From Bradyrhizobium genomosp. I (2014) (GTDB taxonomy: Bacteria > Pseudomonadota > Alphaproteobacteria > Rhizobiales > Xanthobacteraceae): DNA of 64,000 nt. The stretch is taken from assembly GCF_000261685.1 (NCBI RefSeq), contig NZ_AJQE01000269.1:1-64000 (forward strand), in the 5' to 3' direction. Each line of letters starts with the position of its first letter. The first letter of the stretch is position 1. The position numbers and the translations under genes were made by a program. Shown piece after piece: positions 54,861-64,000 of the stretch. The notes below the pieces were generated by a model. It was not told the DNA's origin. It did no database searches and worked only from the letters and a program-made list of their open reading frames with translations.

Positions 54861-56873
54861 TTATGGGCCTCTCGATCGCAACTTCTGGACGTACCCCGGG
54901 TCGAGCTCCGAAATCGAGCTCTCGGCAAACGCCCTGCCGTCAGCCGATGCCGACTGGTATGCGGCGGCGATGGCTGGCCGGAGCGCAAGCCGGCCGGTAA
55001 CGGCAACTTTGAGGTCGTGCCGGATGAGATCTCGAAGCTCGGGTTCCTTGATTGCAGTATCTGTGCCGAGAGCGACGGAAAGCCGCAACGGAATGAGATC
55101 CAGCGCGTTTGGTGCGGTATAGTAGGACATCTTGAGCAAGCTTGTCGCGTCAAGGCTCGCCGCGCGCTGCTTCGACAGCGCTGCAAGCATCAGCCAAATG
55201 TCGCCTCGAAGGGGCGAGTATTTCAGCACTGCAGCAAGAGCACCCAAGTCCGTGGATTGGCCGATGGTCTGCGGATCTGTGGCCCTGTCAGACTTGAGGC
55301 GCGCAGTTGCAGTGAATCCGGAGGTCGTCGTGACAGTCTCGCGCTTGGATTGGAGCGCTGAGATCCAGGCTTCGTTCGAACCGGCAACCGGTATAATTGA
55401 ACGGCGATCACCAAAAGGCCAGCTTTGCGAGAGCATCCAGGCCGCTTGCGCAGCCAACAGCAGCCCGATCATTGTCAGGGCAACGCGGGTCGGAGTCCAC
55501 GGGGAAGCGAAGATGGCCGGCGGAATTCGTCGCGCCGCCGTGGTTCGGTCGCCGGCTGCCTGCGTGAGCTGCCGCAACTCGATGGACTCCGCATCGCGAA
55601 CTGTACTGGACAGGCTTTGGGCAAAAGCAAGGCCGTAAACCGCCGCGATCAGCAGCGAAGCGTATAGATCGAAAAGGCCGTTTTCGGCAAAGGCGAGTAT
55701 CGTCAACGAAACGGAAGCGCCTGCGCCAAGGGCTGGGTATAGGTAAGCGTGTTTGCGGGACAAGGCGCGCCCGAACAGGATGCAGGTGCTGATGATGGTG
55801 ACTATCAACAGGCCGCAGAGGAACGTGCGTCCCATTTCGACAGCGATCTCAGCGGCGGCGGTCGGCCGTTCGTGCATTGCGAGCATGCCAACGTCCCCAT
55901 AAATCGGCAGAAGCGCAACAAACGTGCCTGCACCGGTCCCGATCGGGTGAATGTCCTGCAGCATCCGCTCGGTTGCTGCCCGGGTTTGCGTCGACAAGGC
56001 CATCGTCAGGTCGGCATTCCGATTGATCGGGATGAAGGCGAAGCTGGAGACGAACAACATGGCTGCGGTCGCGAAAACGCCGGCTCTGCCCCACAGGCCA
56101 AAGAACCATCTGCGAATAGCGACCACCGTGAGGATGGTGGTCGCTCCGAGCAGAACCGCAATCAGCGCGGTGGAGCCGCTACAAAGCGCGACTGCCGCAA
56201 GGGAGACGATCAACGATAGAATTGCGCAGATAAGAATGGCGAGCGGCCCCGCTGGCAAGCGAGGAGGCCGTCTGGGCTGCCACAACTGGTCGACCGCACG
56301 GATAGCCATCGCAGTGGAGAGAAGGACACCAAGCGCCGCCGCGGTCGAGCCTGTCCAGACGTGTTCGGCGGGCAGGGAACCACTCTGGTCGCTCTTTCTC
56401 CATATCGAAAATATGCCGATCGCGGCGGTGACCGATGCGAGGAAGTAGAGGACCTGCGCGGCGCGCTGCTTGTCCAGAGCAATGACTGCGGTGACCAGGG
56501 CGGAAGCGAGGACAACGTTGTAGTGTGAAAGCGCCAGTATCGTCTCGCGTACGTCAACCGAGAACCTCTCTTCGAGAGGTTGTTCCAGGGCCGCCGACGC
56601 TGTCGCCCAGATCTGACTTCCGAGACCGCGGAGCGGGATCGGGACAACCTGCAAGGCGATCCAAAGCACCGGTGCGGCGAGAGCCAGAATGAAGAGGGGC
56701 CGCAGAAGCTTGGCGAATCCGGCGAGGGTTGACGACGTGGAAAAGAGGCCGACGGCCAGCATAGCGGCGGCAAGGACGCCCGATAGCACCGCTGGACCCG
56801 GTAGGTCCTCGATCACGGCGAAAGCCGCAGCAATGGCCGCAGGAACAGCGAGCATCGTGGACTGGATAACCAT
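54861..56873 (-). CDS. O-antigen ligase/Wzy-like membrane protein
   Basis: A 670-aa protein with ten or more membrane helices over residues 5-450 and a soluble C-terminal region of about 190 residues. The periplasmic loop GTGAGTFVALLPIYGD (about 300-320) matches the G-x-G-x-F...P-x-Y pattern of Wzy polymerases and O-antigen ligases. With a GumC-type co-polymerase next to it, repeat-unit polymerisation is the likely role. Sequence outside the loop is poorly conserved, as usual. The C-terminal part looks helical and may contain TPR-like repeats. Confidence 0.8.
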   Translation of the reverse strand: MVIQSTMLAVPAAIAAAFAVIEDLPGPAVLSGVLAAAMLAVGLFSTSSTLAGFAKLLRPLFILALAAPVLWIALQVVPIPLRGLGSQIWATASAALEQPLEERFSVDVRETILALSHYNVVLASALVTAVIALDKQRAAQVLYFLASVTAAIGIFSIWRKSDQSGSLPAEHVWTGSTAAALGVLLSTAMAIRAVDQLWQPRRPPRLPAGPLAILICAILSLIVSLAAVALCSGSTALIAVLLGATTILTVVAIRRWFFGLWGRAGVFATAAMLFVSSFAFIPINRNADLTMALSTQTRAATERMLQDIHPIGTGAGTFVALLPIYGDVGMLAMHERPTAAAEIAVEMGRTFLCGLLIVTIISTCILFGRALSRKHAYLYPALGAGASVSLTILAFAENGLFDLYASLLIAAVYGLAFAQSLSSTVRDAESIELRQLTQAAGDRTTAARRIPPAIFASPWTPTRVALTMIGLLLAAQAAWMLSQSWPFGDRRSIIPVAGSNEAWISALQSKRETVTTTSGFTATARLKSDRATDPQTIGQSTDLGALAAVLKYSPLRGDIWLMLAALSKQRAASLDATSLLKMSYYTAPNALDLIPLRLSVALGTDTAIKEPELRDLIRHDLKVAVTGRLALRPAIAAAYQSASADGRAFAESSISELDPGYVQKLRSRGP

Positions 56874-56973
56874 TTTACACCATCTCTGACTCTGACCCGC
56901 CCAAGAACGGAGAGCATGTTGCAGAAGGCGCTGACTCCATCGTTAGGCCCGACGTATGCCAGAGAAAGTCATC

Positions 56974-59295
56974 CTAAGAGTCCGACAAGCCATATTTGAT
57001 GTAGTGGCTGTCATTGTAGTAATCACTTCGGTGAGCGTCGTACCGTGCCATCGACCTCATATCAGTCTTGTTAAGGACGACGCCGATCAAGGAATCGGAG
57101 ATGGTCGGCGCGGTATGCAAGGCATGTTGGACCACATCGATTTTCGTGTGTCCCCATTCGACGACAAGAACGTAGCAGTCGATCAGCGGCGCAGTGACGC
57201 GCACATCCACCAGAGGCGAGAGTGGCGGGAAATCCACAATGACGTAGTCATAGGTCTGACGCAAACTGTCGAACAGCTTGCTTATGTTCTGGGCGGAAAG
57301 GATCTCGCTCGTGTGAAGCAGGGGTCCGCGACGGACGGCCGGCAAGAATGCGAGATTGGTTCTGGGATCGTGCCACAGCGCCTCTTCGAGGGAACGCTTT
57401 CCGTTCGCCACCTCGAGCAATCCGAATGCAGCTTTCGGAGCCATGGCGGCGGAAAGCGAAGGGTTTCTAAGATCGCAATCGACTACAATAGCCCGTTTTC
57501 CGCTATGTCCGATGAGGTGAGCGAGAGAGGCTGCAACCGTCGTCTTGCCCTCATTTGGCAGTGCCGACGTGATTCCGATCACCTGGTTGGAGGCCTTCGC
57601 GGGGGTGTGGTCAATAGCAAGCTTGATCGAACGGATGGCTTCCGTGAAGCGGGAGAGCGGCATTCCGACGACAGCTCTATGAAGAGTCGGCACGTTTGAA
57701 ATCGTGCGTGATCGCAGATCTTCCTCCGATTGCTGGGACCGGACGGTCGACTTCTGCGCCTTGGGCGGCGACAGCAAGGGGACCAGCGACAGGCACGGCA
57801 GCTCCAGTGCGGTCTCCACCTGCGAAGAGGTGCGAAAAACTCTGTCCATGACGTCTCTCAGAAGGGCCAGGCCGATCCCGAGTGCGAGTCCGGCGGCCAG
57901 GCCGAAGCCCAGCACCAGGTTTGCCTTGGGCTTGCTCTTGCGCTCTGGCGGAAAGGCGGGAAAGATCACCCGTGCTTCCGCAATCGGAAATGTCTCCTGC
58001 TGAGTCGCCCCCATGGAGTGCTGCAGAAACGCCTCGTGCATGGCGCGCAGACTCTTCGCTCGGCTTTCCAGGTCCCGGATGGTCAGTTCTGCGGAGTTCG
58101 TCAGACGTGATTGCGAGACGGCCCGGGCAAGTTGCTTCTCGAGCTCCTGCTGCCGCTGTCGGGCAGCTTCCAGTTCGTTCTTGCTGGCTTCGGCGAGCCT
58201 CTTGACCTCTTCGAGGATGGATGTGCGAATGTCACGGATCCGAGACCGCAGGTTGACAACCGCCAAATGATCCCGGCCGAACCGGTTCGACCAATCGGCC
58301 TCGCGACGCGACAATTCGAGATACTGCTGGCGCAGCGTAGTGATGATCGAGCTCTGGAGCACATCGGCGCTCGCCGCGTCAGGAGCGCTGATGGTGGATG
58401 AGCCGGCTGCGTTGGCGCGCAGAATCGCGTCGTAGCGGTTGAACTTGACCTGCGCATCGGAGGTCTGGGTTCGGGCGGCTACCAATCGGGCGTTGAGATC
58501 GTTGACGGGCTGATCGTCAATCGATTTTCCGCCGGTCGATACGATGTTGTTCTGGGACTTATATGCGCTCACGGCGCGTTCGGCCGTCAGTGCTTGCTCA
58601 TTGAGGTTCTGGAGACGTTCCTGCAACCAACTGGCTGCCGCTCGCGTGGCCTCGAATTTGGCATTCATCTGGTCGTTGATGTACGCATTGGCGACGGCAT
58701 TGGCGATCTCCGCTGCGCGATCCGCATTGCTCGAACTGTAGCTGACCTCGATGATCTTGCTATATCCGATCCGGTACGCGGTGAGCCGATTCACCAGCGC
58801 GGCAATCGCGCCTTCGTTGAGCGTGTCAGCCTTCGAATCGTGCTCTGGCTGCTGGCCACGGTTTCGAATGCGCTGCAGCAGCGAGCTGAACGACCACCGC
58901 GAACCGGTGAGATCTGGATCGTTGGCGAGATTCAGCTGCGTTATGACTGACGCTGCAATTCCCCGCGACCTTATCATTTGCAGCTGCGTTTCGATCTGGG
59001 CCGCGTCGACGACGGGCTCCGGAAGAAGTGACTGTTGCTGAACGAATTGAGCCCGGGGATTCGACAGCAAGATTTGTACCTGAGCGGTGTAGGTGGGGGG
59101 CGCGAACCGCAGGTAGAGCAGTGCAGCAGCGAATACGAGAGCCGCGGTGACGATGATCATGAGATATCGGCGTCTCAAGAAGACGATCACGAACTTGACG
59201 AGATCGCCGATTCCCCCGCCGTTGATTTGGTTCGACTGGGCCTGGCCGCCCAGAGTCAAACGTGTTCTGTCGGTCTGTAGATTGCTCTGAAGCAT
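56974..59295 (-). CDS. Polysaccharide co-polymerase/BY-kinase (ExoP/GumC-Wzc type)
   Basis: The 773-aa protein controls chain length and export. Order: first membrane helix (about 45-62), Wzz domain, a long periplasmic coiled-coil (about 200-420), second helix (about 450-475), then a cytoplasmic tyrosine kinase domain (about 550-740). The kinase shows Walker A SALPNEGKTTVAASL, A' VVDCDLRNPS and B YDYVIVDFPPL. The end is a tyrosine cluster (YDAHRSDYYNDSHYIKYGLS), the usual autophosphorylation tail. The first gene of the minus-strand unit, divergent from rfbC. Confidence 0.94.
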   Translation of the reverse strand: MLQSNLQTDRTRLTLGGQAQSNQINGGGIGDLVKFVIVFLRRRYLMIIVTAALVFAAALLYLRFAPPTYTAQVQILLSNPRAQFVQQQSLLPEPVVDAAQIETQLQMIRSRGIAASVITQLNLANDPDLTGSRWSFSSLLQRIRNRGQQPEHDSKADTLNEGAIAALVNRLTAYRIGYSKIIEVSYSSSNADRAAEIANAVANAYINDQMNAKFEATRAAASWLQERLQNLNEQALTAERAVSAYKSQNNIVSTGGKSIDDQPVNDLNARLVAARTQTSDAQVKFNRYDAILRANAAGSSTISAPDAASADVLQSSIITTLRQQYLELSRREADWSNRFGRDHLAVVNLRSRIRDIRTSILEEVKRLAEASKNELEAARQRQQELEKQLARAVSQSRLTNSAELTIRDLESRAKSLRAMHEAFLQHSMGATQQETFPIAEARVIFPAFPPERKSKPKANLVLGFGLAAGLALGIGLALLRDVMDRVFRTSSQVETALELPCLSLVPLLSPPKAQKSTVRSQQSEEDLRSRTISNVPTLHRAVVGMPLSRFTEAIRSIKLAIDHTPAKASNQVIGITSALPNEGKTTVAASLAHLIGHSGKRAIVVDCDLRNPSLSAAMAPKAAFGLLEVANGKRSLEEALWHDPRTNLAFLPAVRRGPLLHTSEILSAQNISKLFDSLRQTYDYVIVDFPPLSPLVDVRVTAPLIDCYVLVVEWGHTKIDVVQHALHTAPTISDSLIGVVLNKTDMRSMARYDAHRSDYYNDSHYIKYGLSDS

Positions 59296-59638
59296 CGGGT
59301 ACCTGTCTGGTCGGGGGGGCGCGTCGAATTGGCCGCTCGCGTGCGCGAGCGTTCTGGTTCGCGATTTATTAATTGAATATATATCAGAAAAATCTGATTG
59401 CCAAATTAAATGTTATTCGAGTATTAATTTGATGGTCGTAGCGAGATGGCGGCTTTGCCAGTCTTGCCGGCGCAGTTCTTGCGCCGGAAGGCACCCGCTG
59501 GATGTAATTAAATTAGGTCTGAATTCTTTTGTTAATGCGCGGTCCGTCGAAGCTCATGGTGAATGTGACAAGCGTGCCGGGCCTGTCCGATCATTCAACG
59601 ACGGACGAACGCTTGAATGGGTGCCGGAGGACGTTTCC
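59296..59638. promoter_or_regulatory. Divergent AT-rich regulatory region between polysaccharide and rhamnose genes
   Basis: This 343-nt gap separates the starts of the co-polymerase gene and rfbC. The stretch 59365-59435 is AT-rich and includes the palindrome ATCAGA-AAAA-TCTGAT (59383-59398). A second perfect hairpin CCGGCGCA-GTTCT-TGCGCCGG lies at 59467-59487 in the rfbC leader. It must hold both promoters. Confidence 0.55.
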
Positions 59639-60196
59639 ATGCTGGAAGTACGGTGTTTGGATATCCCGGATATTAAAATGATTCATACGGATCGACATTC
59701 CGACGCCAGGGGATACTTCTGTGAGACGTTTCAGCGATCTGCGTTCGCAGAAAAAGGCATTCTCGTCGATTTCGTTCAGGACAATCAATCCAGCTCGGAC
59801 AAGGCCGGGACAGTCCGGGGCTTGCACTTCCAGCGACCGCCGTTCGCCCAGGCCAAGCTCATACGCGTGCTGAGCGGCGCGATTCTCGATGTCGTGGTCG
59901 ATCTTCGGCGTTCGTCGGCGACCTTCGGAAAGCATGTAGCCGTCAAGCTGGACAGCCAAACGGGCGAGCAACTGCTTGTCCCGAAAGGCTTTGCGCACGG
60001 TTTCTGCACGCTGCAACCCGAGACCGTCGTGTTCTACAAGGTCGACCAAGTCTACGCTCCAAGCCATGACGCGGGGCTCTATTGGGCCGATCCGGCACTC
60101 GAGATCGAGTGGCCGGTAACGACAGATGAAGCCCAGGTGTCGCCAAAAGACAGGTCGCTGCCCGGGTTGGATCAGCTTGCAGCCGTTTTTGAGTGA
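59639..60196 (+). CDS. rfbC: dTDP-4-dehydrorhamnose 3,5-epimerase
   Basis: The 185-aa cupin enzyme makes dTDP-4-keto-L-rhamnose. Conserved pieces are [30 protein letters not shown] with the catalytic His, and [16 protein letters not shown] eight nucleotides ahead of ATG 59639 decides the start; the open frame further upstream is unconserved. It is the first gene of the four-gene dTDP-L-rhamnose operon, separated from rfbB by 14 nt. Confidence 0.95.
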   Translation: MLEVRCLDIPDIKMIHTDRHSDARGYFCETFQRSAFAEKGILVDFVQDNQSSSDKAGTVRGLHFQRPPFAQAKLIRVLSGAILDVVVDLRRSSATFGKHVAVKLDSQTGEQLLVPKGFAHGFCTLQPETVVFYKVDQVYAPSHDAGLYWADPALEIEWPVTTDEAQVSPKDRSLPGLDQLAAVFE

Positions 60197-60210
60197 CGGA
60201 GAGCGGTCGG

Positions 60211-61269
60211 ATGCGCGTTTTGGTGACCGGGGGAGCAGGATTTATCGGTTCTGCAGTGTGCCGCAGCCTGGTGCTGCAGAAGGGCGCTGCAGTGATCAAT
60301 GTCGATAAGCTGACCTATGCGGCCAACCCAGCCTCATTGGCGCCTATCGAGGGGCTAAAGTCCTATTTGTTCGAGCAGCAGGATATCTGCGATCGCGAAG
60401 CCATGGATTTCGTGTTCAGCAGCTACCAGCCTGACGCGGTCGTTCACCTCGCAGCCGAGAGTCACGTCGACCGCTCGATCACCGGTCCGGCGACTTTCAT
60501 TGCGACGAACATCGTGGGCACCTACACGCTGCTGGAAGCAGCCAGGAAATACTATGAGGGCCTCTCGCCGCCACGACGAAAGCGGTTTCGCTTCATTCAC
60601 GTCTCGACGGACGAGGTCTACGGTTCACTCGGGCCAGCCGACTACTTCCGGGAGGAAACGCCCTACCGGCCGAGCTCGCCCTACTCGGCAAGCAAGGCAG
60701 CCTCAGATCATCTCGCGCTTGCGTGGTTCAAGACCTATGGTCTGCCGGTAATGGTATCGAATTGCTCGAACAACTACGGGCCGTTTCAGTTCCCGGAAAA
60801 GCTCATCCCTTTGACGATCCTCAATGCGATCGAGCGCAGGCCGTTGCCGGTGTACGGCGACGGTCGAAACGTACGCGACTGGCTGCATGTTGAAGATCAT
60901 GCGGCAGGTCTGATCACGCTTCTGTTGGAAGGCAAGCCCGGCGAAAAGTACAATTTCGGCGGCGATAGCGAACGCTCCAACCTCGACGTCGTCACCCAGA
61001 TCTGCGACGTCGTCGACAGGCTGTATCCCGGTCCGGCAGCGAGACGTTCGATGATTACTTTCGTGCCAGATCGTCCGGGACACGATGTCCGCTACGCGAT
61101 TGACGCGTCGAAGGCTCGTCGTGAGCTTGGCTGGCAGCCCACGAGGACGTTCGAGCAGGGGCTGGCCGAAACCGTCGCATGGTATCTCAAGAGCCGCTCG
61201 TGGTGGGAGCATGCCCGCAGCGGGATCTATGACGGCTCGCGTCTGGGACTCCTTGCCACACAACATTGA
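60211..61269 (+). CDS. rfbB: dTDP-glucose 4,6-dehydratase
   Basis: The 352-aa extended SDR enzyme converts dTDP-glucose to the 4-keto-6-deoxy sugar. The NAD motif GGAGFIGS is near residue 8-15, [12 protein letters not shown] near 75, STDEVYGSL with the catalytic Asp-Glu, and [11 protein letters not shown] with Tyr/Lys near 155. ATG 60211 has GGAGAG seven nucleotides upstream; a GTG 18 nt earlier overlaps the rfbC stop. Confidence 0.96.
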   Translation: MRVLVTGGAGFIGSAVCRSLVLQKGAAVINVDKLTYAANPASLAPIEGLKSYLFEQQDICDREAMDFVFSSYQPDAVVHLAAESHVDRSITGPATFIATNIVGTYTLLEAARKYYEGLSPPRRKRFRFIHVSTDEVYGSLGPADYFREETPYRPSSPYSASKAASDHLALAWFKTYGLPVMVSNCSNNYGPFQFPEKLIPLTILNAIERRPLPVYGDGRNVRDWLHVEDHAAGLITLLLEGKPGEKYNFGGDSERSNLDVVTQICDVVDRLYPGPAARRSMITFVPDRPGHDVRYAIDASKARRELGWQPTRTFEQGLAETVAWYLKSRSWWEHARSGIYDGSRLGLLATQH

Positions 61270-61277
61270 GGCTGCAA

Positions 61278-62264
61278 ATGACCGAAAGGCCCGTCTTGAT
61301 TGCTGGTCGCAATGGTCAGTTGGCAAGGTGTCTTCATGACCTCGCGGTGCTGCACAGCATGCCCGTGGTCGCTCTTGGACGCGCCGAATTCAATCTGGAG
61401 GCTCATGGGGAGCTCCGCCAAACGATCGATCCGCTCGCACCGTCCGTGATCATCAACGCGGCCGCTTACACGGCAGTGGACCTGGCAGAATCGGAAGCAG
61501 CAAGAGCGTTCAACATCAATCGCGACGCAGCGGCTGCGTTGGCGGATGTTGCATGGCAAATGAATATCCCGTTCATCCACATCTCAACCGACTATGTCTT
61601 CGACGGCACAAAGTCGGAGGCCTACGAGGAGAGCGACGTTCCTGCGCCATTGAATGTGTACGGCGCGTCGAAGTTGGCCGGCGAGGCTGCCGTTCTGGCC
61701 GCTCACCCGCTCGCAACTGTAATTCGCACGTCCTGGGTATATAGTCCCTATGGCAACAACTTCGTTCGGACGATGCTGCGGCTCCGTGAAGCGCAACCGA
61801 TCGTCAGAGTCGTCCAGGATCAATACGGAAATCCAACATCCGCGCTCGACCTTGCGTCGGCGATCCTTCAGCTCTCGGGACGGCTGCTGACCCACGATCG
61901 TAGAGCCATGGCCGGCATTTTTCATCTTGCTGGACAAGGTGAGACGACCTGGCATGGCTTCGCCGAAGCGATTTTCGACTTGCTCGTTCAGCGAGGATTC
62001 CGAGTGCCGCAGCTCGAGGCAATCACGAGCGAACAGTACCAGACGGCCGCGCGACGGCCGCGGAATTCGCGCCTCGATTCGTCCAGGGCCGAACGCGTCC
62101 TGGGCATTCGATTGCCGCCATGGCGTTGCTCTCTCGAAACCTGTCTCGACCAACTCGCGGAAGGTGGAATCGATGCTGAAAGGAATAGTGCTGGCTGGCG
62201 GCAGCGGAACTCGACTTTATCCAATCACGAGAGCGGTCAGCAAGCAGCTACTGCCCATCTATGA
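61278..62264 (+). CDS. rfbD: dTDP-4-dehydrorhamnose reductase
   Basis: The 328-aa SDR enzyme yields dTDP-L-rhamnose. It has the nucleotide motif [31 protein letters not shown] and [13 protein letters not shown] precedes ATG 61278. The last about 30 residues, after DQLAEGG, are additional to the family length and overlap the rfbA start by 92 nt; they are polar and unlike other RfbD ends, so an ancestral stop may have been lost. Operon with rfbB (8-nt gap) and rfbA. Confidence 0.94.
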   Translation: MTERPVLIAGRNGQLARCLHDLAVLHSMPVVALGRAEFNLEAHGELRQTIDPLAPSVIINAAAYTAVDLAESEAARAFNINRDAAAALADVAWQMNIPFIHISTDYVFDGTKSEAYEESDVPAPLNVYGASKLAGEAAVLAAHPLATVIRTSWVYSPYGNNFVRTMLRLREAQPIVRVVQDQYGNPTSALDLASAILQLSGRLLTHDRRAMAGIFHLAGQGETTWHGFAEAIFDLLVQRGFRVPQLEAITSEQYQTAARRPRNSRLDSSRAERVLGIRLPPWRCSLETCLDQLAEGGIDAERNSAGWRQRNSTLSNHESGQQAATAHL

Positions 62265-63048
62265 CAAGCCGATGATCTACTATCCGTTGTCAACGCTGAT
62301 GTTGGCAGGCGTGCGCGAGATTTTGATCATAACCACGCCTTCCGATCGGTGTCAGTTCGAGCGCTTGCTGGGGGACGGCAGTCAATGGGGGGTCAGGCTC
62401 AGCTATGCGGAGCAGCCCCGACCCGCTGGTCTTGCGGATGCGTTCATTGTTGGCGCCGACTTCATCGGGAACGATCGCGTTGCGATGGTGCTCGGAGACA
62501 ACATCTTCTTTGGCGACGGGCTGAGCGAACTGCTCGCAAGGGCCGCCGAGCGTGAGGAAGGTGCAACCGTCTTCGCCTACCATGTACGAGACCCGGAAAG
62601 GTACGGAGTCGTCACGTTCGACGAGGGCGATAGCCCACTGCGAATCGAGGAAAAGCCGAGGCAGCCGAGCTCGAACTGGGCGATCACAGGCCTCTACTTC
62701 TTCGACAACAACGTCGTACGTTATGCGCGGCGCATCGAGCCGTCGCCGCGCGGCGAACTCGAGATCACCGATCTGCAGATGCGGTATCTGTCCGCCAAGG
62801 CGCTTCATGTCGAGCGGATGGGGCGGGGTTTCGCCTGGCTGGATACCGGGACAGTGGAGTCGCTCATCGATGCGGCGATGTTCGTGCAGACGCTCGAGAA
62901 GCGTCAGGGGATGAAGGTTGCGTGTCTCGAGGAAATTGCGTTGAGGCAGGGCTTCATCGACCGCGACCAGATCGAAGAGTTGGCGCGGCCGTTGGAGAAG
63001 AGTGGCTACGGTCAGTATTTGCGCGAGATCGGGTCTCTCGTGACTTGA
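62173..63048 (+). CDS. rfbA: Glucose-1-phosphate thymidylyltransferase
   Basis: The 291-aa enzyme makes dTDP-glucose, the first step of the rhamnose pathway. The pyrophosphorylase motif [20 protein letters not shown] is at about 8-27, [10 protein letters not shown] and [20 protein letters not shown] further on, and [10 protein letters not shown] near 220. The start at 62173 with GGTGGA upstream lies inside the rfbD frame, an overlap of 92 nt. Confidence 0.96.
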   Translation: MLKGIVLAGGSGTRLYPITRAVSKQLLPIYDKPMIYYPLSTLMLAGVREILIITTPSDRCQFERLLGDGSQWGVRLSYAEQPRPAGLADAFIVGADFIGNDRVAMVLGDNIFFGDGLSELLARAAEREEGATVFAYHVRDPERYGVVTFDEGDSPLRIEEKPRQPSSNWAITGLYFFDNNVVRYARRIEPSPRGELEITDLQMRYLSAKALHVERMGRGFAWLDTGTVESLIDAAMFVQTLEKRQGMKVACLEEIALRQGFIDRDQIEELARPLEKSGYGQYLREIGSLVT

Positions 63049-63102
63049 GGACCGGGCTGAATCGTCCGCAGACGTCGAAACGAGTTAACTCATGGTTGTT
63101 CG

Positions 63103-64000
63103 ATGAACATCAGCCCTATCAAGAGCGGGACTTTGATGCCCGATTTTTCGCAGAATTCCCCGCTGGTGCGCTATGCGCTCAGGGGATTGGAGCGGTGCTG
63201 GCTACCTGAACACGGCTGCTGGTCACATATCTACCATCTGGACGGACGGGCTTCGCCAAACGAGTCCCTGCGGCGCAGCGATGTGTTCTACACGCTTAAC
63301 GTTCTGCTCGGAATGTCGAGGATCAGGGGCGTTCCCGGGGGCATCAATCTATCGGAAACATTCCATCGGAATGCGGTCGAGCTCACGGTCCTTTCGGTAC
63401 CAAAATATGCACTGGGAATGGCACTTTGGGCTTCCGCAGAACTCGGGTTCGAGCTACCCGAGCAGGTGAGGCGCCAAGTGAAGGGGGTCTTGAGCGATCA
63501 GTCCGGATGGGAGTCGTTTCGGGCCCAGGATTTGGGTATGCTGTTGACGGGCGTGGTGGCTCGGGCCAGGGCCGGCGACAAGGAGTGGGTGCGTTTTGCC
63601 GCTCCGCTGTATCGCTTTCTCGAGGAGCGATTCTCCAGCGGATCAGGGCTGTTCTTCGACGCAGCATCGGGAGTTCGGCGGCGCTTCGCTTCGTTCGCAA
63701 CGCAAATCTATCTCTCAATTGCGTGCTATCACTATGGCGAATTCGCAGGCGAGGCATCTGCGCTCGCCAACGCGGATGCCTGCGTACGCAAGTTGATTGC
63801 GCTTCAAGGGCCCGACGGCGAGTGGCCCTGGTTTTTCGATGCGGCCGCGGGCCGCGTGCTCGATTTCTATGAAGTCTACTCGGTGCACCAGTATGGCATG
63901 GCTCCGGCGCTGCTGGAGTGGGCGGAGCGCTATCGAGTTCCAGGGGCGCGGAGCGCCTTGATCAAGGGATTTAATTGGGTCCTCGGCAAGAACCAGCTTC
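63103..64000 (+). CDS. Unrecognised helical protein in the polysaccharide locus (partial, 3' end outside window)
   Basis: An open frame of 299 codons runs from ATG 63103 through the right edge without a stop. The sequence is helical, with repeated Tyr/Trp-rich stretches: YALRGLERCWLPEHGCWSHI, ATQIYLSIACYHYGEF, GEWPWFFDAAAGRVLDFYEV and SVHQYGMAPALLEWAERY. The spacing of such segments recalls alpha/alpha-barrel (six-hairpin) glycosidase-like or N-acylglucosamine-epimerase-like folds, but no catalytic motif is certain. ATG 63136 is another possible start. It follows rfbA by 54 nt on the same strand and may act on the polysaccharide. Confidence 0.75.
   Translation, partial: MNISPIKSGTLMPDFSQNSPLVRYALRGLERCWLPEHGCWSHIYHLDGRASPNESLRRSDVFYTLNVLLGMSRIRGVPGGINLSETFHRNAVELTVLSVPKYALGMALWASAELGFELPEQVRRQVKGVLSDQSGWESFRAQDLGMLLTGVVARARAGDKEWVRFAAPLYRFLEERFSSGSGLFFDAASGVRRRFASFATQIYLSIACYHYGEFAGEASALANADACVRKLIALQGPDGEWPWFFDAAAGRVLDFYEVYSVHQYGMAPALLEWAERYRVPGARSALIKGFNWVLGKNQL

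Overview
The window is a GC-rich alphaproteobacterial chromosome segment, most likely from Bradyrhizobium or a close relative. This rests on gene content, on several families of dispersed palindromes I associate with that genus, on H-NS-family proteins of the HvrA type, and on many small proteins of a style typical of these genomes. No database search was possible, so family names rest on motifs visible in the translations.

Region 1 (1-44 kb) is ordinary core chromosome. It carries a PLP aminotransferase, a CPA2 antiporter, ribB, a glutaryl-CoA dehydrogenase-like gene, a metallo-hydrolase, an acyl-CoA ligase, an extensin-like protein, a lipoprotein L,D-transpeptidase and corA. These are followed by an SDR, pdxH, a DnaJ-type chaperone, an ECF sigma/anti-sigma pair, fabI, a phosphatase, aroC, an adenylate cyclase and clpS. 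A fluoride-resistance operon (fluoride riboswitch, MFS transporter, two crcB genes, DUF190 protein) lies at 24.4-26.95 kb. Then come a DUF1194 protein, an Acg-type oxidoreductase, two RNA methyltransferases, dxs, xseB, a deacetylase, a 5'-nucleotidase, an enoyl-CoA hydratase, an MFS gene broken by one amber codon, an acyl-CoA dehydrogenase and tRNA-Gln(UUG). The intergenic spaces hold many palindromic repeats.

Region 2 (44-53.2 kb), right after the tRNA, is accessory in character. Coding density is low, AT-rich patches interrupt GC-rich DNA, and most genes encode proteins under 130 aa, several below 60 aa. It has two full-length H-NS-family genes, one truncated H-NS-family gene with only the oligomerisation domain, and a decayed H-NS DNA-binding-domain remnant. 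No integrase, transposase or CRISPR array is visible.

Region 3 (53.2-64 kb) is an exopolysaccharide locus. The minus strand carries an initiating sugar-phosphate transferase, an O-antigen ligase/Wzy-like polymerase and a GumC/ExoP-type co-polymerase fused to a BY-kinase. Divergent from these, the plus strand carries the dTDP-L-rhamnose genes rfbC-rfbB-rfbD-rfbA, followed by an unrecognised helical protein that runs off the window. Together these could initiate, polymerise and export a rhamnose-containing polysaccharide. The adjacent H-NS-like cluster and AT-rich promoter gaps suggest, but do not prove, silencer-type control.
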